Assembly (NCBI GenBank): GCA_902784465.1 | Contig: CACZUZ010000022.1 | Span: forward strand, 1 to 36,262 | Reading direction: 5' to 3' | DNA from: an uncultured Bacteroidota bacterium | GTDB taxonomy: Bacteria; Bacteroidota; Bacteroidia; Bacteroidales; P3 | Length of the DNA stretch: 36,262 nt | Shown: positions 23,438 through 33,590 of the stretch, one piece after another | Layout of the letters: each line of letters begins with the position of its first letter | How positions within the stretch are numbered: the first letter of the stretch is position 1 | The notes under the pieces: model-generated | Databases searched by the model: none | Seen by the model: only the letters and a program-made list of their open reading frames with translations | What the model was told of the DNA's origin: nothing | Program-made: the position numbers and the translations under genes

Positions 23438-23656
23438 CTAGTCTCCCCAAAATCCATTACTATTTTCAGCGTTTTCGGCTGTCCAACTATCGTGTGTTAT
23501 ATAACTTTCCACTCCTTCAGCACCAGGTTCTCCCATATAATAGTCTGCTGAAAAATCCCATAATGATGTGAGAGCGCTTTGTGAATAACCTCTTTCCATG
23601 ATGAAACTTACTGATGTCAATTGAGGCGCAATATATGTCTTCTTACAAATTTTCAT
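23438..23656 (-). CDS. Small peptide gene of the Bacteroidales 'YIAPQL...ERGYSQS' type
   Basis: 72 residues, starting MKICKKTYIAPQLTSVSFIM and containing ERGYSQSALTSLWDF, then an acidic, Trp-rich tail ending NSNGFWGD. There is no signal peptide. From memory, small proteins with a K-T-Y-x-x-P ... F-x-x-E-x-G-[YF]-x-x-S start and a W-containing acidic end occur beside fimbrillin-like lipoproteins in many Prevotella/Bacteroides genomes, with no assigned function. The gene lies 37 bp downstream of such a lipoprotein gene on the same strand. The leader-like first 25 residues and variable tail recall a precursor peptide, but no processing gene is adjacent. Confidence 0.65.
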   Translation of the reverse strand: MKICKKTYIAPQLTSVSFIMERGYSQSALTSLWDFSADYYMGEPGAEGVESYITHDSWTAENAENSNGFWGD

Positions 23657-23693
23657 TGTTTTCTTGTTTTTTTCATTAAAAATAACAATTCAT

Positions 23694-24581
23694 TTAATCT
23701 ATATCGTAAAATGGCTCATTTGAAATAGTTGTATAGCTATTTGAACCCATTTCAACAGGAACATAGGCAAGTACTGCTCGATGCAGGGCTCCGGGTTGAG
23801 ACTGAGTACGTTGATATTTGTAATATGTTGTTTCAATCAAATCATTTGTATGCCCAATTACGGTAATGGTGAATAGATTGTCGTCTCCAACAGTATGAAC
23901 TGGGATAATATACGACCGAGATATGTCATCATTAGCGCTTATAACAGCAAACGCAGCATTTTCATCATGAAATTGCAAACTAACTTTATCTGATGTATTC
24001 ATAAGACCTGGGGCACCATAAATTTCAGCTATTGGCCAGTCGATAACACCCCAATCTCCATGGATAAGACTAAGGCAATATTTGTTACTTTTGACAATTA
24101 TACTATCCAATATTAAATTATGATGTAGCCGATTACTAATAGAAACTTCTAGCGCTCCCGCAAGATGCTGTAGTTCCATCCGTCCACCTGTACTGTATCC
24201 TTCCATTGGAGGTTTTAAAAGTTGGTTACCATTGCCATAATATTCGTATGTTCGTGGAAAAATTATCATGTCACTTGAATATTGAATGGTCGAAGGATAT
24301 AATCCATGATATTCATCACTTAAAGGTACACCTTCAATATATGCATGACCATCAGCAGGGCCAAACCAACTACCAGTCCTAACTGTTGTCACTCGATAGA
24401 TTACGTTATTAATAATAACGTAATCTAATGGTTCCCAAAAAAGATTATTTCCGCCAACTTCTAATTTTGTACCACCACCCATTGGTTCAGTTGTGATTTC
24501 TAGTCTACTTGTATCATCTTTTTTACAAGATACCAACATCGCACAACAAGTCAAAATTGCAATCAAATACTTTTTCTTCAT
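23694..24581 (-). CDS. Fimbrillin-like / cell-surface lipoprotein
   Basis: 295 residues. SPII signal MKKKYLIAILTCCAMLVSC (Cys19), then KKDDTSRLEITTEPMGG. Recognisable fimbrillin-family (FimA/Mfa1/BF2992-like) traits: an early FWEPLDYVIINN-type strand, then an LQHLAGALEVSISNRL motif typical of the first Ig-like domain (the 'a-x-L-E-V-x-x-x-N' strand), and a C-terminal domain with YIIPV and AVLAYVPVEMGS. It may be a minor fimbrial or adhesin subunit anchored in the outer membrane. Base composition is much more AT-rich than the core genes, suggesting acquisition or relaxed selection. A -7 element at 24928 would give a leader of about 340 nt containing the hairpin at 24691-24780. Confidence 0.7.
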   Translation of the reverse strand: MKKKYLIAILTCCAMLVSCKKDDTSRLEITTEPMGGGTKLEVGGNNLFWEPLDYVIINNVIYRVTTVRTGSWFGPADGHAYIEGVPLSDEYHGLYPSTIQYSSDMIIFPRTYEYYGNGNQLLKPPMEGYSTGGRMELQHLAGALEVSISNRLHHNLILDSIIVKSNKYCLSLIHGDWGVIDWPIAEIYGAPGLMNTSDKVSLQFHDENAAFAVISANDDISRSYIIPVHTVGDDNLFTITVIGHTNDLIETTYYKYQRTQSQPGALHRAVLAYVPVEMGSNSYTTISNEPFYDID

Positions 24582-24690
24582 TGTAGTGTTTTTTTATTTC
24601 GCCTACTCTGTAATGCAGTTTTCGGCCACCCTGCTTGTTTTCTTTATTAGCAAGAAGCTGTTGTCTGGTGAAATAAGGGGCATGAAGAAA

Positions 24691-24780
24691 GGCGTGATTC
24701 TTTCGTCAAAACTGCCTTATTAATACGCTGGGCGTCCGGAATTGCCCTGAAAGTTAATAAGTGCTACGAAAATTCACGCC
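24691..24780. other. Long interrupted inverted repeat in the lipoprotein leader
   Basis: Arms pair in register: GGCGTGA (24691) with TCACGCC (24774-24780), TTCGT with ACGAA, and CTTATTAA (24716-24723) with TTAATAAG (24754-24761). The apical part has a GGGC/GCCC hairpin (about 24730-24746). This gives a stem of three helices with internal loops, about 90 nt. It could be a regulatory RNA structure of the downstream operon or the remains of a small mobile element. Confidence 0.55.
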
Positions 24781-24927
24781 CCTGACGTGAACTATCCGCA
24801 ATCTTATTTCCACTTTCATTTAAGTTTTCCGGACTTAGAGCGTAAGGAAACAAGAGCGTTCAGCTCAATATATGTCTATGTTGTCTATTCTGTCTTTATC
24901 TCATTGTTTTGGTTTTATTTGCGACTG

Positions 24928-24935
24928 CAAATATA
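24928..24935 (-). promoter_or_regulatory. Possible -7 element for the lipoprotein-peptide operon
   Basis: TATATTTG on the minus strand, about 350 bp upstream of the lipoprotein ATG. No good -33 box; kept because no nearer match was seen. Confidence 0.35.
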
Positions 24936-25305
24936 CACATTTTTTTATATTGAGGCCTATTATGATATGGTTCAGATTGTAAATATGTATAAATAAAGGC
25001 CTTGGAGAGAGAAATCTTTAATTAATGATGTTGTTTTTTTGTAATTATGACATTTGCTTTTGGATAGAATTCTAAAAATTTGACGAGTTATTGACTAACT
25101 CTTCTCAAATACTTACCAAGCTATCCACGAGGACTTCACATACAAATCGTTCGTTTGAATGCATGTCAGATTAGTATACCTCCAAGAAACATCATGGAGC
25201 ATAAAGAAATGCTGATTTGGCATGAATAGACCTAAAAACCAAGACGCAATGGGAATGATCTCAAGTGATAACACATTCATTTAGAAAAAACAATCTAATG
25301 ACATC
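24936..25305. other. AT-rich intergenic region without recognisable genes
   Basis: Both strands are closed by frequent stops. An imperfect palindrome lies around 25139-25167 (ACATACAAATCG / CGTTTGAATGCATGT). Nothing else supported. Confidence 0.5.
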
Positions 25306-25449
25306 ATCACAATAACAGTATCACAATTAAATAATGATACCAATACACCCCTTTATATACTATATAACTAATTAATAATTAATAATATATATAAGAATAG
25401 TAAAGATTGATACCCATCAAAAAAGAAACTGTGATACTGTTATTGTGAT
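25306..25449. repeat. 144-bp AT-rich element with perfect 20-bp terminal inverted repeats
   Basis: ATCACAATAACAGTATCACA at 25306-25325 is the exact reverse complement of 25430-25449. The 104-bp interior is almost pure A/T with TATATA runs and no ORF. Size and ends fit a MITE-like non-autonomous element; a large cruciform regulatory site is the alternative. No clear target-site duplication flanks it. Confidence 0.75.
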
Positions 25450-25532
25450 TCTGAAAAACACAATTATTCATCTAAAAAGCAAAGAATCAATAAACAGTCG
25501 GTGCCCAAGATGCCGAACCTCGTAAAAAGGAT

Positions 25533-25682
25533 ATGATTGTTGATGAATCAAGAGCCTGGTTTTTAATTGGTATGGGTAACCACAGATACACTATCGGAAC
25601 CATAGCGCTACCATATACCGAGGCAAAAGGAAAACAGATGGATTACAATAGGGTGTGGGCAAAACCTAAAGAGCATTATTAA
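25533..25682 (+). CDS. Hypothetical 49-residue ORF, probably a gene remnant
   Basis: ATG at 25533; reads MIVDESRAWFLIGMGNHRYT and ends AKPKEHY. The open frame extends 13 codons further upstream (to a stop at 25491) without a start, so it may be the end of a longer lost gene. Its last 17 bp overlap the 3' end of the opposing small gene at 25666. No family recognised. Confidence 0.35.
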   Translation: MIVDESRAWFLIGMGNHRYTIGTIALPYTEAKGKQMDYNRVWAKPKEHY

Positions 25683-25881
25683 GCTCTTTCTCAAGGCTAT
25701 CGTAAAGATAAGCTGGGCTTTGGAAGTAGAGACCGGTCTTCGTGTTGCTCAAAGCATCGTAGGTCTTGGATTTGTATACAATATCCATTGCCTCACGCAT
25801 CGTCAGAGACCGTTCTTCCATTAGACGCGCAATCATTTCTCGCGTCAAGGTCTCAATCATAAAGGTTTCTTTTCCACTCAT
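25666..25881 (-). CDS. Small protein of a DUF3791/DUF3990-type locus
   Basis: 71 residues: TLTREMIARLMEERSLTMREAMDIVY, then SKTYDALSNTKTGLYFQSPA and YLYDSLEKEL. From memory, proteins with this 'x-x-T-G-L-Y-x-Q-S-x-x-Y-[VL]-Y-D-x-L' end are encoded between a DUF3791 gene and a DUF3990 gene (predicted toxin with an ADP-ribosyltransferase-like fold) in Bacteroidales. It lies 54 bp after the DUF3791-like gene on the same strand. No DUF3990 gene follows; the downstream sequence is unrelated. Probable antitoxin or accessory protein left without its toxin. Confidence 0.6.
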   Translation of the reverse strand: MSGKETFMIETLTREMIARLMEERSLTMREAMDIVYKSKTYDALSNTKTGLYFQSPAYLYDSLEKELNNAL

Positions 25882-25935
25882 ACTCGTTGCAATAGTTTAT
25901 TTGCAGGAATTCTGCATTTGTACCGTGATAGAGTT

Positions 25936-26160
25936 TCATACCAATGCCCCTCCCATTCGTTTGCAGTAGGCAGTCAAGTCTTCTACGGTATTGTCAAATG
26001 AAAATGTGTGTTCCACATCGTAATACTTTTCCACAAAATCCAATCCTTTGTATTTTTGCAGATATTCGTAGGCTTGAGAGGTGGAGATATGATGAGCCGC
26101 AGCGAACTCTGTAATCAGAGCCACAAGATAATTAATCCTATCAATAACCGACTTGCTCAT
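25936..26160 (-). CDS. DUF3791-like small protein (putative antitoxin component)
   Basis: 74 residues, mostly helical: DRINYLVALITEFAAAHHIS, TSQAYEYLQKYKGLDFVEKY, then YDVEHTFSFDNTVEDLTAYC. The pattern '[YF]-x-[VI]-x-H-T-x-[SG]-x-[DE]-x-x-[VI]-[ED]-D-[LI]' is that of DUF3791, usually paired with DUF3990. It is the first gene of the two-gene unit. The 375 bp upstream region (26161-26535) contains no gene. Confidence 0.65.
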   Translation of the reverse strand: MSKSVIDRINYLVALITEFAAAHHISTSQAYEYLQKYKGLDFVEKYYDVEHTFSFDNTVEDLTAYCKRMGGALV

Positions 26161-26358
26161 ATTTTTTTACCTTTAACGCAATTATTCTGTTTGTATTGTG
26201 CAAAGCACACAAAAATTGACAAAAAAACCGAATCTGACAGTTGACAGTTCTGACAATTTAAAAATGGATGACAATAATCCTTTCTTATTATTATATAATT
26301 ACTTAATATATAGATATATAGATAACAAATAAGGAAATTTGTCCTACTCAAAAAAACG

Positions 26359-26366
26359 TATCTTTG
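26359..26366 (+). promoter_or_regulatory. Promoter of the beta-mannosidase gene
   Basis: -7 TATCTTTG (26359-26366) with a TTTG -33 box at 26337-26340 (18-bp spacing), 170 bp upstream of the ATG. The leader contains the 11-bp repeats at 26404-26447. Confidence 0.65.
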
Positions 26367-26403
26367 CATCGTGAATACAGCATGCGATGTAGTGAGCGAT
26401 AGA

Positions 26404-26447
26404 GTCTAATGTAAGTCTAATGTAAGTCTAATGTAAGTCTAACTTTA
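26404..26447 (+). repeat. 11-bp tandem repeat in the mannosidase leader
   Basis: Three perfect GTCTAATGTAA units (26404-26436) and a diverged fourth (GTCTAACTTTA), followed by related CTCTAACCTTAACC. Period 11 bp, about one helical turn. Confidence 0.85.
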
Positions 26448-26535
26448 CTCTAACCTTAACCTTAGCGATAATCCCTAATGTAAGGCAATAAAAACGAACC
26501 ATATTCGTTTCACATAATTATATATCTCAGCGTCG

Positions 26536-28821
<2,286 letters not shown>

Positions 28822-28843
28822 GCCATACTCCGGAGCATGGCTG

Positions 28844-29467
28844 TTACTTCATCGGCATATAGATTACCTTCTTGGTCTCGAAATACTCCTCCTCGAAGAA
28901 GTCGCTGATGTCGAACAGACGTACCTTCTTCTTGAAAGGTGCTATCTCCTCCGTCAGGTCGCCGCCCTTGAGGTAGATAATGCCGTTGCGTAGCTTATGG
29001 TAGTGGATGTCGGAGACTTTGCCCCTCACCCAGCCCACAAACTGCGACAGGTCGGTGACGGCGCGCGACACTATGAAGTCGAAATCGCGCGTCACCTGCT
29101 CGGCACGTATCTGCTCGGCCTTGACATTCTTGAGCTGAAGCGACTCGGCAACATTCTGCACCACCTTTATCTTCTTGCCTATCGAGTCAACGAGGTAGAA
29201 ATTGGCGTCGGGGAACATGATGGCCAGAGGGATTCCCGGGAAACCGCCGCCGGTACCGAGGTCCATGATGTCGGCCATCGTCTTGAACTGTATTATCTTG
29301 GCTATGGCCAACGAATGGAGCACATGATGCTCCACGAAGTTGTCCATGTCCTTGCGCGAGATGACGTTGATTTTCGAGTTCCAGTCGCCATACAGTTCCG
29401 GCAACGCCGCGAACTGCTCTTTCTGACGCTCACTCAACTTTGGGAAATATTTAAGTATCAAATCCAT
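28844..29467 (-). CDS. rsmG: 16S rRNA (guanine527-N7)-methyltransferase RsmG
   Basis: 207 residues from the ATG at 29465-29467 (MDLILKYFPKLSERQKEQF); a TTG three codons upstream is less likely. Family signatures: LYGDWNSKINVISRKD, HHVLHSLAIAKI, the SAM-binding MDLGTGGGFPGIPLAIMFPD, LVDSIGKKI, and DFIVSRAVTDLSQFVGW. It methylates N7 of G527 in the 530 loop of 16S rRNA; loss gives low-level streptomycin resistance in other bacteria. It lies 75 bp downstream of purL on the same strand; the gap has short GC-rich palindromes (AGACCGCGGTCT). Confidence 0.96.
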   Translation of the reverse strand: MDLILKYFPKLSERQKEQFAALPELYGDWNSKINVISRKDMDNFVEHHVLHSLAIAKIIQFKTMADIMDLGTGGGFPGIPLAIMFPDANFYLVDSIGKKIKVVQNVAESLQLKNVKAEQIRAEQVTRDFDFIVSRAVTDLSQFVGWVRGKVSDIHYHKLRNGIIYLKGGDLTEEIAPFKKKVRLFDISDFFEEEYFETKKVIYMPMK

Positions 29468-29542
29468 ACAATACAACTAAAAAAACTAACCTTTTTTGTC
29501 AGACCGCGGTCTTATTGCCAGACGGGTGTCTGGATGGCAATC

Positions 29543-32500
29543 CTATCTGAAGTACTCGACACCGCTTTCGAAAATCTGCTGGTCGTCTTGGAAGTTGATA
29601 TTGAATGCGCTCCACTCGGTGCGGCGCTCGCTATGGGCCATCTTGCCGAAGACACGCCCGTCGGGGCTGGTGATGCCCTCTATGGCCATAAAGCTGCCGT
29701 TCATGTTGTACTCCTCATCCATCGTAGGCACACCGTCGAGGTCGCAGTACTGCGTAGCCACCTGACCGTTGGCGATGAGGCGGTCGAGCCACTCCTGCGG
29801 AGCCACAAAACGTCCCTCGCCGTGCGAGATGGGTATGGCATAAACACCGCCCAGCTCTGCCTGACGCAGCCACGGACTGAGGTTGCTGCTGACACGCGTG
29901 TAGGCCATCTTGCTCTGGTGGCGTCCGATAGTGTTGAAAGTCAGCGTGGGGGCATCCGCCGTCTGAGGACGTATCTCGCCGTAAGGCACCAGCCCCAGCT
30001 TGACGAGGGCCTGGAAGCCGTTGCAGATACCCAGCATCAAGCCGTCGCGCTTGCCGAGCATCTCCATCACGGCATCAGCTATCTCCGGGTTGCGGAAGAC
30101 GCTGGTGATGAACTTGGCGCTGCCTTCCGGCTCGTCGCCGGCACTGAATCCGCCGGGTATCATGACAATCTGACTGCGCTTAATAGCATCGACGTAGGCA
30201 TCCACGCTCTCGCGTATCTGCTGACCGTTCTGGTTGCGGAAGACGATAATCTCGCTCTCGGCACCGGCACGGTTGAAAGCACGGGCACTGTCGTACTCGC
30301 AGTTGGTTCCCGGGAATGCCGGAATGAAGACATGGGGCTTGGCCACCTTGTGCTTGCACTGATAGATGTCCTTATAGTCTTTGGTGTCGGCAGACACCTT
30401 GAGGTCTTCGAGTTTGTCGGCACCGGCGGTGCGGGTGGGGAAGACACCCTCTAGGGTTCCCTGCCATGCGGCTATGGCCTCTTCGAGGTCGATGCGCTCG
30501 TTGCCGACATAGATCACAGCCTCTTCGATGACAGTGCCTATCTCGCGACAGCGGAAAGGCAGCTGCTCTATCTCTACGCCCTTCTCTACCTCGATGACGA
30601 TGTTGCCATAATGGCGGGCGGTGAGCTCGTCGAGATTAGCACTCACCTCATCGTTAAGCTTGACGCCACGCTTGTTGCCGAAGGCCATCTTGCTGACAGC
30701 CTCGACAAGTCCGCCATAGCCGACGACGAAGGCGCTCAACAGCTGACCTTTGCAGATGGAGGCGCGGAGAGCCGCATACTGGGCCATCACGTCGTCGTAG
30801 ACCGGCATGCCATATTCATCCTCCTTGACGTCGAGCAGCACAAGGGTGCTGTTGATGCTCTTGAGCTCGGTGCTGAGCAGATGATGGACGTCGCCCAAGC
30901 CCACGGCGAAAGAGCATAGAGTCGGCGGCACATCGATGTCGTTGAAGGTGCCCGACATCGAGTCCTTGCCTCCTATGGCTGGCAGCTTGAGGCCCATCTG
31001 GGCGTTGTAGGCTCCCAGCAGGGCAGCGAAAGGCTCGCCCCAGCGGTATGGGTCGTTGCCAAGCTTCTTGAAATATTCCTGGAAGGTGAGGCGTACACGG
31101 CTGGCGTCGCCGCCGGCAGCGGCAATCTTGGCCACGCTGTTGACGACATTCCATGCGGCGCCGTGGAAAGGACTCCACGACATGAGGTAGGGGTCGAGAC
31201 CGTAGGACATGAAAGTGACGAGGTCGCAATGTCCGTCGAGCAGGGGCAGTGTGGCAGCCATCACCTGCGAGGGTGAGAGCTGGTAGTAGCCGCCGTAAGG
31301 CATGAAGACGCTGCGTGCGCCTATCGAGCTGTCGAACATCTCGACGAGGCCTTTCTGGGAGCAGACATTGAGGTCGGAAAGAGTCTTGAACCAGAGGGCT
31401 TTCAGGTCGGAAAGACTGTGCGGATTGGACGGACTGGACGGACTGGGCATCGCCACGCTCACCGTGGTCTCCTGATGGGCACCGTTGGTGTCGATGAAGC
31501 GGCGGCTGAGGTTGACAATCTCCTTGCCGCGCCAGCTGATGACCATGCGCGGCTCCTCGGTGACGGTGGCCACAACGGTGGCCTCGAGGTTCTCCTCGTC
31601 GGCATATTTCAGCATCTGCTCCACATCCTTGGGGTCGACGACGACAGCCATACGCTCCTGGCTCTCGCTGATGGCCAGCTCTGTGCCGTCGAGGCCGGCA
31701 TATTTCTTGGGCACGCGGTCGAGGTTGATCTGAAGGCCGTCGGCCAACTCGCCGATGGCGACACTGACACCGCCGGCGCCGAAGTCGTTGCATTTCTTGA
31801 TGAGGCTTGATACCTCCTCGCGACGGAACAGACGCTGGATTTTGCGTTCGGTGGGGGCGTTGCCCTTCTGCACCTCGGCGCCGCAGGTGGTCAGCGACTT
31901 GGTAGTGTGCGACTTGGAGGCGCCGGTGGCACCGCCTATACCGTCACGGCCAGTGCGGCCACCAAGCAGGATGATGATATCGCCGGGGTCGGAGGTGAGA
32001 CGTTTCACGGCACGGCGTGGAGCGGCGGCGATAACGGCGCCTATCTCCATGCGTTTGGCCACATAGTTGGGATGATATACCTCGTTGACCAACCCGGTGG
32101 CGAGACCTATCTGGTTGCCGTAGCTGCTATATCCGCGTGCGGCAGTGGTGACAATCTTGCGCTGCGGCAGCTTGCCGGGGAGTGTATCGCTGAGAGGCTT
32201 CGTGGGGTCGGCGGCACCGGTGACACGCATGGCCTGGTAGACGTAGGTGCGGCCAGAGAGCGGGTCGCGGATGCAGCCACCAAGACAGGTGGCGGCACCA
32301 CCGAAAGGCTCAATCTCGGTCGGGTGGTTGTGGGTCTCGTTCTTGAAGTTGATGAGCCACTCCTCCTCGTTGCCGTCGATGACGACAGGGACAACGATGG
32401 AGCAGGCGTTGATTTCGTCGCTGGGCTCCTGGTCGTCGAGGATGCCGGCTTTCTTGAGCCGCTTGGCGGCGAGGGTACCGATGTCCATAAGGCACACATA

Positions 32501-33310
32501 CTTGTCGTTGCGACCGGCATATTGCTCCTTATGGTCGGCGAGATACTGCTGGAAAGCCCCTTCGATGAGTGGACGATAGTAGCCATCGTCGAACTTCACA
32601 TCCTTCAGCTCGGTGGCGAAAGTGGTGTGGCGGCAGTGGTCGCTCCAGTAGGTGTCGAGGACACGTATCTCCGTCATCGTCGGGTCGCGGTGTTCCTCGT
32701 CGTGGAAATAGCGCTGGATATGCTTGAAGTCGGCAAAGGTCATGGCCAAACCGAGACTGTCGTAGAGTTCTTTCAGCTGCGCCTCGGCCATATCCTTGAA
32801 GCCGTCAAAGACGATGACATCGGCAGGTTCGTCGAAATGGTCGACAAGAGTTTCGGGCTTCACCTCGTCGGTGAGACGGCTGTCGACAGGGTTGATGCAG
32901 TGTTTCATCATCTCTGCCTTCTGAGTCTCAGTGAGGTTGCCACTGATGACATAAGTTGTCGCCGACTTGATGATGGGGCTCTCGTCGGAACGCAGTAGGC
33001 AGCAGCACTGCTCTGCCGAGTCGGCACGCTGGTCGAACTGCCCTGGCAGGTACTCTACAGAGAAGACAAAATCATTCTCTTCGTGAGGAAACTGCTCCTC
33101 ATAGACGTTGTCGACAGGAGGTTCAGAGAAGACGGTGACGAGAGCCTTTTTATAGGTCTCGTCAGTAAGATTTTCGATATCATAGCGTATCAGTACGCGG
33201 ACTTTATCTACTTTGATATTGAGATAGTTGAGCAGCTCCTCATGGAGTTCTTTGGCTTTAATGCTGTACTCGGGCTTTTTCTCAACATAGATTCGACGAA
33301 CAGGATTCAT
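29543..33310 (-). CDS. purL: Phosphoribosylformylglycinamidine synthase (single-chain PurL)
   Basis: 1255 residues from the ATG at 33308-33310 (MNPVRRIYVEKKPEYS). The frame stays open 59 codons further upstream, but that part is only translated octamer repeat (HPNIRTSE-type) and is rejected. The enzyme converts FGAR, glutamine and ATP to FGAM in purine synthesis. It has an N-terminal linker, two AIRS-like ATPase halves (NHPTEIEPFGGAATCLGGCI; LGGRTGRDGIGGATGASK; GGKDSMSGTF), and a C-terminal class I glutaminase with FPGTNCEYDSARAF, the nucleophile Cys in MLGICNGFQAL, and HGEGRF. Length and layout match the Gram-negative/Bacteroidota single-polypeptide form. Confidence 0.97.
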   Translation of the reverse strand: MNPVRRIYVEKKPEYSIKAKELHEELLNYLNIKVDKVRVLIRYDIENLTDETYKKALVTVFSEPPVDNVYEEQFPHEENDFVFSVEYLPGQFDQRADSAEQCCCLLRSDESPIIKSATTYVISGNLTETQKAEMMKHCINPVDSRLTDEVKPETLVDHFDEPADVIVFDGFKDMAEAQLKELYDSLGLAMTFADFKHIQRYFHDEEHRDPTMTEIRVLDTYWSDHCRHTTFATELKDVKFDDGYYRPLIEGAFQQYLADHKEQYAGRNDKYVCLMDIGTLAAKRLKKAGILDDQEPSDEINACSIVVPVVIDGNEEEWLINFKNETHNHPTEIEPFGGAATCLGGCIRDPLSGRTYVYQAMRVTGAADPTKPLSDTLPGKLPQRKIVTTAARGYSSYGNQIGLATGLVNEVYHPNYVAKRMEIGAVIAAAPRRAVKRLTSDPGDIIILLGGRTGRDGIGGATGASKSHTTKSLTTCGAEVQKGNAPTERKIQRLFRREEVSSLIKKCNDFGAGGVSVAIGELADGLQINLDRVPKKYAGLDGTELAISESQERMAVVVDPKDVEQMLKYADEENLEATVVATVTEEPRMVISWRGKEIVNLSRRFIDTNGAHQETTVSVAMPSPSSPSNPHSLSDLKALWFKTLSDLNVCSQKGLVEMFDSSIGARSVFMPYGGYYQLSPSQVMAATLPLLDGHCDLVTFMSYGLDPYLMSWSPFHGAAWNVVNSVAKIAAAGGDASRVRLTFQEYFKKLGNDPYRWGEPFAALLGAYNAQMGLKLPAIGGKDSMSGTFNDIDVPPTLCSFAVGLGDVHHLLSTELKSINSTLVLLDVKEDEYGMPVYDDVMAQYAALRASICKGQLLSAFVVGYGGLVEAVSKMAFGNKRGVKLNDEVSANLDELTARHYGNIVIEVEKGVEIEQLPFRCREIGTVIEEAVIYVGNERIDLEEAIAAWQGTLEGVFPTRTAGADKLEDLKVSADTKDYKDIYQCKHKVAKPHVFIPAFPGTNCEYDSARAFNRAGAESEIIVFRNQNGQQIRESVDAYVDAIKRSQIVMIPGGFSAGDEPEGSAKFITSVFRNPEIADAVMEMLGKRDGLMLGICNGFQALVKLGLVPYGEIRPQTADAPTLTFNTIGRHQSKMAYTRVSSNLSPWLRQAELGGVYAIPISHGEGRFVAPQEWLDRLIANGQVATQYCDLDGVPTMDEEYNMNGSFMAIEGITSPDGRVFGKMAHSERRTEWSAFNINFQDDQQIFESGVEYFR

Positions 33311-33311
33311 G

Positions 33312-33463
33312 ATATGGATATTTGGATGTTTGGATTTTCGGATGAACGGATTTTCGGATGTTCGGATTTTCGGATGTTCGGATGTTCGGATGTTTGGATG
33401 TTCGGATGTTTGGATTTTCGGATTTTCGGATGTTCGGATGTTCGGATGAACGGATTTTCGGAT
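33312..33463. repeat. TTCGGATG octamer array upstream of purL
   Basis: About 18-19 units of 8 bp: TTCGGATG, TTCGGATT, TTTGGATG, AACGGATT and similar. It begins immediately upstream of the purL ATG. The minus-strand reading is stop-free and joins the purL frame. Confidence 0.85.
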
Positions 33464-33590
33464 TAACACATTAACACATTCACTCATTTACACATTAACA
33501 CATTTACACATTAACACATTAACACATTAACACATTTACACATTAACACATTTACACATTTACACATTTACACATTTACACATTAACACT
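33464..33590. repeat. ACATTAAC/ACATTTAC octamer array at the plsC 3' end
   Basis: About 15-16 units of 8 bp directly following the first octamer array. It overlaps the last codons of the acyltransferase gene (stop at 33576-33578), so the final SVNV and the stop codon come from the array. Confidence 0.85.

Noticed and set aside
29500-29542. Palindromes between purL and rsmG as a terminator
   Set aside because: Short stems without a T-tract on the minus strand; not enough to call termination.
28997-30454. 485-codon plus-strand ORF
   Set aside because: Antisense shadow of rsmG and purL, caused by codon bias; spans two real genes.
33311-33487. Extended PurL N-terminus of 59 residues
   Set aside because: It is translated octamer repeat with no similarity to the family; PurL homologs start near MNPVRRIYV.
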